From: Antitrichia curtipendula
Taxonomy: Eukaryota > Streptophyta > Bryopsida > Hypnales > Leucodontaceae
Assembly: GCA_951230915.1 (NCBI GenBank)
Contig: OX579634.1
Location: 55,379,570 to 55,443,569, forward strand
Direction: 5' to 3'
Length of the DNA: 64,000 nt
Positions 33,290 to 45,920 of the stretch are shown here, one piece after another. The notes under the pieces are model-generated. The model was not told the DNA's origin. It searched no databases and worked only from the letters and a program-made list of their open reading frames with translations. Made by a program: the position numbers and the translations under genes. Within the stretch, counting starts at the first letter, position 1; each line of letters opens with the position of its first letter.

Positions 33290-36200
33290 TCACGGGTCCA
33301 ACACGTTTGCCCGATTCAAATTTGCCAAGGTAGCCTCCCTACTCTTCTTAGGAATGGTCCTTGATTTCAGATCCACTATTTTCGACCAATTCGCATACGC
33401 CACAGCAGCTGCGTCAACCCAGGTAGGGGCTGAATCTTCAACAACCCATTTACCGTACCAGCAATTCCGGTACCTCAACTCCAGCGTACTTTCGGAGTTA
33501 TCGGGTCGCCAATACTGAATCAAAAACTTCCCGTAATTTGCGTCTCCTTCCAGTCTGCATACAGTAGACAATGCTCTTCCTTGCCAAACAGCACATGTTT
33601 CCAGGACTTCCGGCCTAAGAAGTACCCATGAGCCTGGTCGTATGTCCAGCCACGGATTGAATCTTTCCATTGGCGCTTCATTTGCGGGGCCGCAATAAGG
33701 TTCGGGTTCCTCTTCTTCCTCCGGAATCACATCCATGGGATTTCCTTGGCGAGGGACTCCATTCTGCGCTACCCTCCAATCATACTATGGCCAGAAGCCT
33801 TCCACCAACTCCGGAGGACACTCAGGTAGTGGCTCCTTCAGCTCATCCAGTACGCACTTCTAGTATTCCACGTAAGGGCCGAATGCAGCTGCAAATCCCT
33901 CGCATTTTGACATTCCTTGTTGCCAGTACTGAATGTACTTCTCGAGTCCCACCAAAATGAAACCCTTGTTCACGGTAGCTTTCCGCGCCATTTCCCTTGC
34001 CTTCTCTTGATTTCCACCCGCGACGGGAACCTCGTTGCCCCACATGGGCTTAAATGGAACAGGCTTCGGACAACCGTGAAGGAGCATGGGGCGACCATTT
34101 TCATCTCTCCTCCAAATGCGTTGAGAAGGTTTATTAGATGGAAGCCACTTTGAATCAACCGTTGACTCCTTGTAATTCATGACGGGGACCCCATCAGTGT
34201 CCACGTAGAACTTGAATAGGTGCATCTCCCCCAATCCAATTAATCTTTCGGAGCCACCGGTCTAGTAACCCTCCACGAACGCCTTGAAATCCCCCACCTC
34301 TTGTATAAACTCCGGCAGAAATGACAATTCTTGAGACTGCATGAAGGCTTTCATGAGGTCAGCGACGACGAAAGTGTTCTTGGTCTTGAGTGCCTTCGAA
34401 AGGTGGTTGAAATAGGCATCGATATCCTCGTGAGTATGTCCGACTAGTAGAAACCCGACCTGAATTTCCTTGAAGACACCTCGTGCAGTGAGCAACGACA
34501 AGAACGCCATTAGGTATTTGTTCTTGTTATCCTTAGCAAAGTTGTCGAGTTGAAGATATAACTTTTCAGGAAGGGGGGTCCTACCGACCCGAGCTCCTGG
34601 TTCAGTGAGAGTCAGGCTGTCCATACATCTCGACTTTCCTTTGAGCAGTGCATGAGGGTATGGAAAGAGGTCGCCTGCCTCTCGAATCGGTGGACCCTCC
34701 AGTCGGCGCAACAACCTTGCCAAAGACGAAATGGTGAAGTTGGAGTCTGCCGGCCAACACAATGGAGCATAATGGGCGTACGCACCGTCACTATAACCAT
34801 GAGCTACCATTCATGTGACGCTCATGGGAAGTTGCCCCAAACCCGCCGTGGCCTTTGTCGTCACCCGCATTCTAGGGAGAGCCGTCTTCACCGTATCCAT
34901 CTTGTCGTGAATTATACATAAAATTCTCCGTGGATCTCGTTTGGATTCCTCACGCCAAGAGGCATACAGACAACGGCAAGACGCTTGGTGATTCAGATGA
35001 TGAGCCCTCTGATTCATGAACTCCACGTATTGGGGGCTTCCCTTCGCGGACTTCAGGATGTACTGCTGTAGATCGTCACACAGGGTACATTTTGCGAACG
35101 AACTCCCAACAGGCTTAATGTGGATGTTGTTGAAGTGGTCCTTCTTAATTCTACTAATGGTCGACTGGCTAACGGGCGGCAGACCGTAGTCGGCATTCAA
35201 CTGGAAAAACAGAACGACTAAGCTTCAGAAACAGTACGAGCAAAAAGAGCCAGCGAACGAAAATGACAAACACTATTCCAGAGAAACGATCGTGACATCC
35301 CACAATTGTTGATCCAGTCGAGGGATCTCACGATCACTAACTGCATTACTCAGAATCAATGGGTTTACCTCGTTAGCATCCGCTTGGACTCGTTTCCAGT
35401 TTCTGCCTACAGGTAGATATTTAAGAGTGTCCACTCGGCCATTACCGATACTGCGCATTTGGTGGGGCATTTGATCAACGTTCTCGTCAATAATGGCTTT
35501 CATAGTCCCTGTAACCTGAACAGTCCGAGTCCTCAGTCGCTTAATCCCTTTGTTTCCGTGCGTCCCCGAATTCACGCCGTCGTTGTACATCTCGATGTAA
35601 GTGTGGTAGGTCGACTTTGGGATTCCGTGAATTATGTACCACGCCGTACCACAAACTTCCACTCCTTGTAGTGTGATAAATTTTCGCTTCCGATCCCTAT
35701 TCATTTTGTGGAGCTGCCCTCCTTGTGTAATCCCATATTCGCGGCGGTCCTCGAACGACTTCAAGTAGTATTTCTGCCTAAGCAACAGCGTCAACTCGTG
35801 GTTAAAATGCTGACAACACGGATGTTTGCAGCACTTTTGCGAGCTCACTTTGCGGATCTCTTCGTCTGCTGTTTTCCGGTCTAACTGTGATTCCTTCAGC
35901 TTTATACTGGGTTTACGGACTACAAAGCGATATGGTGCTTTCATTCTACCTCCGAGATAAGCGAGAGGGTCGTCTGTATCTGGATTGGCGGCGAAATGAT
36001 CCACGGTCTCCTTCAACGACCGACCGCTTGGAAACCAGCACTCCGACAATGGCCACCTCTCGTGCGACATTATGGCTTCCTCGTTACCCACAAAAACATC
36101 GAGGACTAATACACCCACGAAGCCCTCACCAAGTGTTTCATCCTGGAAATGATCCTCCGCCCTCCAGCAAATGATACGGCCCGACGAAACATGGAGTCCC

Positions 36201-36649
36201 CATTCGTCTTTCCGATGAACATCAAGTGCAAACCAGGCCCCTTGGCGAATATATGGACAGGGATCCATTGGGGGATCCCTCGACGCTCTTACAACGTCGG
36301 CGATTCTCTACAGCACGACACATCCCTGAACATCATACAATGTTCTATAACTCCTGTATTGGGGGTTAAATCTTAAGTTCTGGAACGCTAACTTTATGGA
36401 ATGAGGCTGCACTAGAATATAAATCCAGAGCTCTACAAGTAGAGGCACACCCAGCCACTGGCCCTGAGGACGAACCTCCTTAACAATCCCGGATCCGACT
36501 TCACCGTATCCAGGAACAAACAGCTTAACCCAATCACCGATCAAGAACGATGGAGATTCATCGCTGGACTCCTGTGATCCACTTCCCACATGCTCACCGC
36601 GTACATATGGAACAATCGCATCAGCAGCGGACTCACTAAATGAATCCAT
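33290..36649 (-). pseudogene. DUF7869-like probable transposase of the TTAA element
   Basis: Two exons, 36649-35369 and 35200-33290, join in phase across a 168-bp GT-AG intron (1,063 codons plus TGA 33292-33290). The frame is broken by TAG 36310, TGA 34813, TAG 34264, TAG 33862 and TAG 33787 (first bases), with no frameshift. N-terminal residues ~30-180 hold two SH3/Tudor-like beta segments (W-V-K-L-F-V-P-G; I-R-Q-G-A-W-F-A-L). A Cys/His cluster follows (C-C-K-H-P-C-C-Q-H). Then come I-I-H-D-K-M-D, Q-L-D-N-F-A-K-D-N-K-N and V-G-H-T-H-E-D-I-D, the hallmark blocks of DUF7869 proteins. A third Tudor-like segment is C-terminal. Acidic residues in these blocks suggest an RNase-H-fold DDE nuclease (inference). 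Confidence 0.65.
35201..35368 (-). other. Intron of the DUF7869-like gene containing two palindrome copies
   Basis: The donor GAG|GTAAAC and acceptor TTTTTCCAG join two in-phase exons. Palindrome-family sequences lie near 35,285 and 35,325 inside it. Confidence 0.6.
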
Positions 36650-37867
36650 TCTCGGTGATTTATGGCGAAGAGATCTCGAAGATTTGTTGAACCTACAAAA
36701 ATCATGAACTATACCAGGAGTTAGTTTAGTTAAGAGATCGGCGTTCCCTTCGTAGCCAAGGAACCTGACGACAATGTCTTCAGTTCCGGCTGACTACTAA
36801 GGAAACACTTGCAGTACGATATACAAGATACCTAGTCAATCATCAACAATAGTGTCAGGGAATCTAAGGATAGCAGGTCTTGAAAAATGAATAGAGTACC
36901 CGGACAAGGTACGCAAGAACATCTGATGTCCACAAGCGATCGTGAGATCACACGATGCCCATGAAGGGAGCACTAAGCCAGTACGTACATTGAAGAGTAG
37001 GCCACTGGAACCAGACAGAAAGGTCCACACACCAAGGATCAATGCGTCGTTGGAACCCACGACACACAGGTCGTTGGGTCACCCTTTTCAGAGATCGTGG
37101 CATTCCACGATCCTCCTACCAAATTACGCCTGGAGGGAGTGAAATGCTAATAAACAAGTAAACGAACACAATTGTGCAAGCAGATCCCAATCTCATATCT
37201 AATCGGTCGTGTGATCCCAGGACCAAAACATTCTAGGATCCACGAAACAGACATCCCGAGACCTGCTCATTAGAAAGAGAGACAGCTGGATTCCTTGGTC
37301 GTCGGGAACCGAAGAAGACATAGTCCCAAGTTAACGAGACCCAGAACCAAATTTGGTGTAGTGAATCGTTGCATCCTACGAAACCAAGATCGTGAGATCC
37401 CACGATACTACGATCATGTGATCCTCCGATTTCTGGGTCGCTGATTTCCTCCATTCAAAGATCAGCGGGAGTCACTAAACTTTAGAATCACCGATCGTGG
37501 GATATCACGATCCTGTCTGATACGTGCGCGTACTACTCTATCGTATATCACCGTATCTAGACTTTGTCCTCAACATACGACGGCACTGTGGCTGTATTTA
37601 CAGGCACATTAACCTCTGTCTTCTGCCGTCTCCAAGTGAACCTCCATGTCACCAGAGCGTGGTGATCGCTTCACTAGGTGAGCTTCACTAGGTGAGTTTA
37701 TCCTAAGTAAATCTATTGCTCGGAGCAACCACCCGCAGTCGGACTCTTCTGCACTCTGAATCTACACGCGCTTGAAGCGTTTCACGAAATTGCAGTGGCA
37801 TGCATTCGACTGATGAAACACTCAGGCTCAAAATTCCAGTGTAGTTGATAGGAATGCATTGCTTACC
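36650..37867. promoter_or_regulatory. 5' region of the DUF7869-like gene, palindrome cluster
   Basis: About seven palindrome-family copies lie between 36,938 and 37,515, including one at 37389-37406. A GT donor at 37866-37865 (CACGAG|GTAAGC on the minus strand) suggests an upstream leader exon around 37,868-37,990, making this a leader intron. That is inference. Confidence 0.4.
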
Positions 37868-38600
37868 TCGTGAATAACGGCCCGGTCAAAGCATCGTCCG
37901 CCTCCACTCCAATCTCGTCGCCTACACCGGTAGACACCGACTCCACTCCACCGCAGCGTGCTCCACTTGTTCACGTGTGCAAGCAAAAAGGAGAAGCTGA
38001 AGGTTCGTTTCAAGTTATAAAACACCTGCACTGGAATTCAAGAGCTGTGGATTCCCGCCGTGAGTTTTCAAATTTTCAAGCGTTCCTTTTTTTCAAATGT
38101 TGGTTGGATGCGTTCTAGATTGCCGAGCTGCAATCAAGACGTGGAGTACGTGTGGTTTTACACTTTGGAAGTAGAATGAACTCTCGAATTCCGCGCTGCT
38201 CCGACCACAAGGAGGGAGGGCGTGGGGCTCTTGACTTTGTGAATGGAAATTCGCAGCTCCAGTGTTCCCTGCATTCCGGATCTTCACTGACATTCTGAAA
38301 TTCGCCGCATTCAAGGATGGTATCCCTGCACGGTTTCAGAGGAGTCAATGATGCTTCGAGCAAAGAGGATTCGGTCTTCTAGACTTTCATTTCCCGGATT
38401 TCACACGCGTCCAGGTCAATACTTGGACGAGTAACTCTGTGTCCCTCCACCTCAAGGCGATCTAATGACCTGAATACCAACATAACGGTTCCAGAATTGC
38501 TGTGCCCTGGTCTGTTCCGTGCCTAATGTGCTCTGTAGGTAGGGAACTTTTTTGGTTCAATCTGTCAGTCGGTTTAGGCGAGGAGCGGGGGTTTGTTTTC
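37868..38600. other. Possible leader exon/promoter region of the minus gene
   Basis: Mixed-composition sequence without palindromes. The stretch 37,868-37,990 is GC-richer and ends in a good splice donor on the minus strand. No domain-bearing frame is seen. Confidence 0.3.
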
Positions 38601-39334
38601 CTTAGCCCCAGACCGCCTGCGGTTTTAGGGTGTGTACCAGTGATCCCAGAACTGCTTTACTGAATTTAGTGAAACATGTTACCTAGGTTATTAGGATTTA
38701 GTGCAATATGCTACCTCCTCAAGACAAATGGGACTCAATTTTGGCTACCTTGAGGGTGAGTAGTATTAGAAAAAATAAAGAAGATAGGATTTTGCAAGTT
38801 TTAAAGAATCATTGGGAGTACTATAATACAAAACAACCAAAATAGCTGCTAATTTCAATATAGAGGAAGTTGCACATTGCCTACCAAATTCTATTGTTTG
38901 TTGCAATCTTGACTAAAATCTAATTTTTTCAAGGATTTTTTTTAATACACTTTTAGCTCCTGAAGTTTTTCAGTAGCAATGGAGCAAAATTTAGCCACTT
39001 CTATGATCATTAGTCTGTACTGGAACCCCTAAATGGCCAAGGCACCAGTTAGGTTTAGGTGGTTTCCGAAGAAGTGTTGAGGTGGCAACTTACAAGAAAA
39101 TGCTCTAGCCAAATATTTTAGTATTCAGCTAAATTTTATATGGAGTTATGTTTTCATCCACATTTTTCGATGAGTGTCCTTTATACATGACATTTTCATT
39201 CAAAATTTTAAAAAAATTAGAGCAATTTGGCATTGTCATCTAAATTTTCTTTAAATTTCTTCATATACTAGTAGGCTCGATGCAACCCATTTATTTTTGA
39301 GGGATGGAGCTACACAAGGCCAAAAAATAGAGTT

Positions 39335-39405
39335 TACGGATTAGGATTTTTAGGATTTTAGGGTTTAGGGTTTTAAGGGTTTAGGATTTAGGATGTAGGG
39401 TGCAA
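39335..39405. repeat. Degenerate telomere-like TTTAGGG tract
   Basis: Tandem variants of TTTAGGATTT, TTTAGGG and TTTTAGGG over ~70 bp, interstitial. Confidence 0.55.
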
Positions 39406-40954
39406 GGCCCCCGTAGGTGGTGTCTAAGAAACTTTTTTTGGAAAACTTTCTTAAGATGCAAATGAATTTCACTAAAAGTCAAACCATACCAAATCCCTAA
39501 TATTTTTAGTAGAAAATATTATTGAAAGATTCTTTTTTAAGTCTAACCCTAAACCCAAAAACCAATTTTGGGGCATGAATGATTATGATTTTTCCTATTC
39601 AAAATTTGTGCAAAGGGTTCCATTGCAATCTTGACTTCTTGTATTGTTCAAGGGTCTTGGAAATTTGCCTCAAATACTCTAGATTTTAATGAAAAAATCA
39701 TTGACACTAGGAATTCTTTATAAAAATTGGTAGTGTAGATTTTGAGATGTCATAAAATGATTGGGCTTATATATTTGATTAGGCCCTTCAACCTCATATT
39801 TTGGGGGTCTTGAATGTTTTAGATTTGACATCTAGAAGGAGAATGAAAGGTTTTCATAGTTTTAACACACTGATGATCAAACATTACAATCTTTCAATTG
39901 ATACAAATTATGATGTTGTTGTGTTTCCTTTTCCTATGTGATATTTAACATGTGTAGTTTGAATTTGTATGGTTACAATACCCCAAAATTTGATTCAACT
40001 TATCAAAAGGTTGGCCTCTAGTTCAATATAGAGTAAATTCAAAGAAGCAAAAAACAAGCCTTCGGTATTTAGAGGTTAACGTTTCCAATGAAATTCTAGA
40101 GCATTGGAATCCAAAACAAAAACAAATTCTCCAAAAAAAGAGGTAACTATTGAACCCCTCATTTTTTATTAAATGAAGGATTAGTTTTCACCTAAATCCC
40201 CTCATTTGCAAAAAGAATTCACAATAATTTCAGGTTCACAGGTGTTCATACTTGATATTTTATATTTGAATGACTGAAGTCTTAAGGTTTGGGTTCCACG
40301 GTTATAAGGGCGATTGTTCGCGGTTTAAGGACGCAAAGTACACACTTGTACGGTTGAAGTTTAACATGTGAAGAGTCATGATTTTTGGATTTAAGGTTTA
40401 GCATTCAAGAGGGCATTGTTCATGATTAATAATGCTCAAGCTTAGGATTAATTCATTTCAGGGTCATGGTTATTGGTTTAAAGTTTAGGTGTATACTTCA
40501 TGGTTTAGGGTGGTGAATTCTAGAGTCTTTGATTTTAGATAGATGATTTTTGAATTACCGGTTCCAGAACTTTTTGTTCAAGTTTTCTAAATTCATGCTT
40601 AATGGATTTTGAGATTTGTCACAAATGATTTAGAAATTATCACTAAGTAAACTTGTATTTGGACTACATCGTTCTTCTAGGCTACGTGGTCCATTTTGGG
40701 GAAAAGTTGCATGGATTGTTTCCGCTCATGAATCTTAACTTCATAAGCAGAGTATTTACAACTTCAATCTACATTTTTTTTTTTCATCCCAATGTGTATT
40801 ATTTTGAATAGGACTTATGGAATGAGGTTTCTTTGAACCGCAAGACGCCGGGAATAACATTATATTCATTAGTTTGGGAGATTGAGGACCTCCCAAAATA
40901 ATCATGTTGATCTCAACTTAAATCAACAACTCGCATTTAAAATGAGAGGTTTGA

Positions 40955-41215
40955 TGTAAATTGACATAAAACCTTTCAATATTAGGTCAAATCTTTGAAA
41001 GATTTTCTATCCGTTTAACTCGAATCGAGTTAAATTGATATAAAACCTTTCAATATTAGGTCAAATCTTGAAAGGTTTTCTATCAATTTAACTCGAATCG
41101 ACTTAAATTGACATAAGACCTTTCAATATTAGGTCAAATCTGAAAGGTTTTCTATCAATTTAACTCGAATCGACTTAAATTGACAAGAAAACCTTTCAAT
41201 TTTAGCTGAATTGAT
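40955..41215. repeat. Tandem ~70-bp repeat with internal inverted symmetry
   Basis: Three to four units containing CCTTTCAATATTAGGTCAAA, then GAAAGGTTTTCTATCAATTT, then AACTCGAATCGA. Each unit can fold through CCTTTCAA...TTGAAAGG. Confidence 0.65.
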
Positions 41216-42399
41216 ATAATACTTTTCGTTGAGTTTTTTTTAAATAACCTCTCATTTCAATGGAAAACTTCCATTTGAATGTGTCGTCGTTTTGAGTCCC
41301 ATTTTTTAGTTACGTGATCTATTTTGGGAAAAGGTGCATGGATTATTTCTGCTCATGAATCTTAACTTCATGAGCGGAGTATTACAACTTCTACCTTTTA
41401 CTTAAAAACTTAAGTTAATTATCTATACAATTTGAAGACAGTGTTTTTGTCAAATTTGAGTCAGATTTTTAGAAGTTCAATATTGCCTTCCAGTTTGGTG
41501 TTTCAGTGAAAATCCTCCGCTGTCCCTCTGCCAATCCAATTTGAATGCAAGCGCTTTACTTTGCTAAAGCCTCAGAATTGGAAGCCACCGGAAATTTATC
41601 ATTGATTTAGGATGCAACTGAAGTTAGGCCACAATATACCCAAAAAATGCAGGACCTAAATCCGGTAGCAAGAAAAATGAATTTGATCATGAAATTGGGG
41701 TCTTCACGCTTTGCTATTCATATTTCTAATTAATAGCAATAAATATATTGAGGGAGGTGACTGTCTCAAATTTTTTTGTCTTCCAATATAATGAAAGCAT
41801 CTTGCAGTTTCAGTTATCTAATAATTTGCACTCCGTTCTCATAGTCGCTCGTGGAGTTATAGTATTAAAACATGGTCAACTTGCGGTGCTTAAAAACAAA
41901 AATTTCAATTTTGGGGCATAAAAAATGTTTGTTTGAAAGGTTCTATGATGGGAATAAGGACTTTGGACTTCATGTTTTCCTGGATCTAACATCGCTAAAC
42001 CCTCTTATACTCTTATATTTTTAGTATCACCCTATGATTGAAGGTTTTATATATGATTTGAATCATTACATGAATTTTATTAGAATCGATTTCTATAAGA
42101 AAACACTTTATTTTTTCATTTGAGAGTTTGTTTAATTTTTGGGGCATTTAGACTTTCATATTTGAAGCCTATAACTTACTAATAGAGGAGTTTAAGACAT
42201 GCAAGTAACTATGACTATGAGTATAAATGGAAAAGAGAGTAACTTAATTCTCATTTATGGTAAGTTCATGGTAACTTCATTTTCACTTATGGTATCCCAT
42301 TTTCAATGATGATAACTTCATTTTCACTTATGGTAAGTTAATATTCACTTATGACTTCGTTTAGGGTCATGAGTGACCCGAAACCGTAGATTTCTCAGT

Positions 42400-42988
42400 A
42401 ATAATGAGTAGGGCTGACAGTGATTTCCTCCGCCGTCTCTCCCCTGACAGCGCCACGTCGACAGGGGGAGCTGGGTTTCCCTTCCCCAGTGCACACGATA
42501 TCGAGTGCTCTTCCCCTTCACCCAATGTCATGTGCAGCTGGAGAGTTCCCTTTCGTATTCCCTGCAGAGCTTGTGTTCCGCTGCGGAGTGTGCGCGAACT
42601 TGACCGGTTCATGAGTGTTTGACGCCGCGATTTCGATTGTGCTTGACGGGGCGAGTTTGATTGTGCTTGACGCCGCGAGTTTGATTGTGTTTGACGCCGT
42701 GAGTGTCCAGGAGTTGTGGGCGGAGCGTTGAAGGCGGTTGCGCGTGGGGCGTCGTCATTTACGGAGGGGAGGGAGGCGATCGAATTCCGTTTCCAGTCTG
42801 TGGGTGGGAGCTATCGCTAGTGGAGACGAGCGCGTGAGATTCCTCGTTTTGGCGACCCAGCATTTGCTGGTGGAGATGGGCGCGCAAGGTGGTGGAAGTT
42901 GGCGGCCAAGCATTTGCCGAAGGAGACGTTTCGTGAGCTGCGCACCGGATTTGTTGTGGCGAATGTGTGCGCGAACTTGACTCCAAAG
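42400..42988. promoter_or_regulatory. GC-rich putative promoter and leader exon of the giant plus-strand gene
   Basis: The composition switches sharply from AT-rich to GC-rich. Four tandem 24-bp units (GACGCCGCGAGTTTGATTGT plus four more bases) lie at ~42,620-42,705. A strong donor, CCAAAG|GTGAGT, is at 42989. Overlapping frames are short and frame-inconsistent, so I read this as promoter plus 5' untranslated exon. Confidence 0.4.
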
Positions 42989-44618
42989 GTGAGTTTCTTG
43001 CACATTCTTCCGCCGACGTTCATTGTTTGAGTTTTTTATTTCCATTTGCACAGACTGGCTTCATTTCTAGAGGGAGAGAACTACCGATTCAAGTGCGCGG
43101 CGTTAGACAGTCTTCATAATTATACTCGAGCTCCTAATTATCCTTTCCACTTTCTAGCTCGCATCCCTTCTCGACTGAAATCCCCCATTTACATTATTAT
43201 TTTGAATGTTCTCAGTTCTCAAATGATGCATGTAGTAAGACAGTCATGGCATTGCTTGTTTTGAAATCGACACTAGGCATGTTCTGCATTAATTTCCTAG
43301 TATCGTGACTTTTCGGTTTCAATTGGCCTGAATGTGTCGTCGTTGAAGGTTGCAATTTCTAGTTTCGTGCTGAATGTGATCAGGCTTGAATTATGGCAGT
43401 AAGATAGTCCAATGCATCTGGAAAATATTGTTTTGCTATCGAAACTAGTCTTCACATTCTGTTGTACTGATTGGATCGTATGACTTTTTTTTGGCATCTG
43501 TCGATTTTTGTACAATTGTATTGCATTCCGGACTCGGGCAAGCTGTCGGTACGATGGCAAGGACTTCAGCTCTGCGTACAGGAGGTCAAGTAGATTGGAA
43601 CGCCCCATAAGTTTCTAAATGCAACCCTCATTTCCTTTTTGTGCATGCAATGCGAAGCTTTAGAACAGTGCAATTAAAACTAGGGTGAAGGCTGTTGTTG
43701 TTGTCCTGTAATTTAGGGTACTCTGCACTCTCTTTACTCTTTGTTACAAACCCTGTCGAGAGTTACAGTAGTGCAAATCAGTAGAACAATACACGGTAAT
43801 AAGTATCCCACCTTATTACCGTGCTTTGAACCCCTAAACCTGTGCATCGTGGGATCCCACGATGCGCCATTTCTTAGTCAGTTGGCACTGAAAATCATCG
43901 TGAGATATCACGATAGGTTACAATTTCAAGATATTAGAGGACTGTCCATCGTGGGATCCCACGATCAAGGCTCATGGAAGAGCCTAATTATGTCCCGAGG
44001 ACCGTTCTCGCTGGAGTAGAACACGCCACATCGTGGGATCCCCCGATGAAATGTCGTAGAGACTCCAAGGAAATGCAAACCAAACCTCAAGTGCAAATGA
44101 GGAAGGAACAAAATCCGACATTGTGGGACATCACGATGCATTATTGTGTGCTGCCTCATCGAACACAGACGAACAGGTGAATAGGCCTCAAAGATTACTC
44201 ATCGTGGGATCTCACGATCGATGTAGACAATACCCTATGAAAATCATTAATAGAAGGCGGCCGTGAAATATCCCGAAAGCATGATCGACATACTTCAGAG
44301 GTCATCGTGATTTCCTACAATGTCTATGCCATCGTGATATCCTACGATCTAGAAGCTCTCGTGATAGCCTTACACTCCACCGTCCAGTTAGTTAGGCGAT
44401 ATCCCGTTCTATATTGTCCCAAAACAAGGAGTAGGCGTCGTAACGACTGCTAACTAGAATGAATCACAGATGTCTTACGTCTCAAGGAAATGTCATAAAA
44501 TCAACAATCGTGATATCCCACGATCGTGCTTGTAATACAAGCATATAGAGAGAATTAGCATTGCAAGACTATTGATTTTCCATCTCCCTCACTAACATCA
44601 CTGTCTACAATGCTGCAG
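42989..44618 (+). other. Putative 1.6-kb leader intron with the densest palindrome cluster
   Basis: Between a good donor (42989) and an acceptor near 44,618. Eleven palindrome-family copies lie between 43,845 and 44,524, including perfect ones at 43845-43864 and 43948-43965. No coding frame is apparent. Confidence 0.45.
43845..43864. repeat. Palindrome copy, perfect 20-mer
   Basis: CATCGTGGGATCCCACGATG is a perfect 20-bp palindrome and serves as the consensus for the family. Other strong copies: 33204-33221, 37389-37406, 43897-43914, 43948-43965, 44030-44047, 44120-44137, 44201-44218, 44507-44524, 51121-51138 and 51969-51986. Confidence 0.9.
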
Positions 44619-45920
44619 AGAACATCAATTCGATGACGATCCGGAAGATTGTTCACCGAGGAAGCTTAGTCACTTTGTCGACTCCTGGATCCGCGACTTC
44701 AAGTACAAGGGTCCACATAAACCTGGAGCTATATTCCGATGCGACCAAAGCGTTACGGAATGGGGCCTGGTCTGGAAGGTTGACAATGACGGATCAGCTT
44801 TGATTCTTCCCTCTATCCTGAACAGCGGCAAGGGACATGGAACAGGTGGTCTCAAGGTCGTGGAAGTGCAAGGACTTGACAACAAAACAGCGCTTCTTGT
44901 CATAGAAGAGAAGGTACCCCTATCCACTGAGTCTATTACCTACGGCTTCATCCTCGACTACGAGACGATGAGCATGGGACTCTGTGAGACCATGACAGCC
45001 AAGGCGCATTTAATGTGCAAGGACCCCGCGAAGCCTTCTTGGAAGCCTCAAGAAATGAAGAACCAATGGGATATCATTCAGGAAGATTTGGCTGAATCGA
45101 GTGCTGCCCCCAAGGCAGTCGAAGAGGATGCTCCCAAACCATCACCAGCCAAGAAGACCAAGAAGAGGAAGTCAGTGGTTGGAGCTCCAAGCAATGACGA
45201 TGATGTCGGACAGGGTTCAGCCGGAAAGAGGAAGAAAGCTGAGACCCCGCTTTTGCTGCACGAGGCTGTCGCTCTAGGGGAAGCAGAGATCAAGAAGATG
45301 CGACCGGAGCAAATGATGGCGATGAAGACATTGTACGAGAAATCCTTCAGTGGCTTCTACAAATGGGGAAGAAAAGCCCTTCGTGACAAAAATGGGGAGC
45401 TGATCCGCGTGAACATGAAGTGCTTGCACGAGGCATCAAAAGCACTGCTCGTATACAGGGCCATCGATCCTGAACGACTGGACAGAGTCACGAGGAAGGC
45501 ACGTATCATGCCAGAGTATGACTCAAAGAGCAGAGTGATTATAGTCCTCCCACTTAAAGTTGGCCCATACGGCCCAAATGGCGTGGTGACGCACTACGAG
45601 AAGACACCACCGAAACTAGAAATCTTTGAAGACCCGAAGACGCAATACTTCATTATTGGGGGACAGCACACTGTCAAGGCCTTCAAGAACCTGATTGATG
45701 CTAATGAAATTCCCGAGGCCGACAAAAAGCTCGCGTCTACGTTCTACATCATTCCAGTCTGGACACCCAAGGTCAACCACGGAGACCTACTGCACTTCTC
45801 GCGGGCACTGAACCAAAATCTCGCTGGTGAACAGAAGGAGATGAATTTCACCAAGCAGCTCTTGTACGCAAGAACAAAATGGCGCAGTATGGGAAGTCCG
45901 CAGCCCGCCATAATGGGGAG
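44619..45920 (+). pseudogene. Giant gene exon 2: ParB-like motif region
   Basis: An open frame of over 400 codons beginning just after an acceptor (CTGCAG|AGAAC); the frame continues upstream of the first ATG, so the start codon is in an earlier exon. Residues ~165-205 are Lys/Pro/Ala-rich and nuclear-localisation-like. Near 45,650-45,690 the protein reads F-I-I-G-G-Q-H-T-V-K-A-F. This resembles the G-x-H/R motif of ParB/sulfiredoxin-fold domains, which bind or hydrolyse nucleotides or DNA. The 3' border is uncertain (about 45,885-45,940). Confidence 0.55.

Larger units (their letters stand above)
38600..42370. other. AT-rich, palindrome-free central block
   Basis: 3.8 kb with no credible coding frame and no palindrome copies, unlike both sides of it. 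It includes degenerate TTTAGGG-like repeats (39,340-39,400), a ~70-bp tandem repeat (40,955-41,215), a ~90-bp direct repeat (40,676 and 41,312) and TCATTTTCACTTATGGTAA-type repeats (42,255-42,355). It could be a further nested insertion or a structural spacer; I found no target duplication. Confidence 0.5.

Noticed and set aside
38115..38363. Minus-strand frames of 73-82 codons
   Set aside because: No neighbouring exon, motif or codon pattern supports them.
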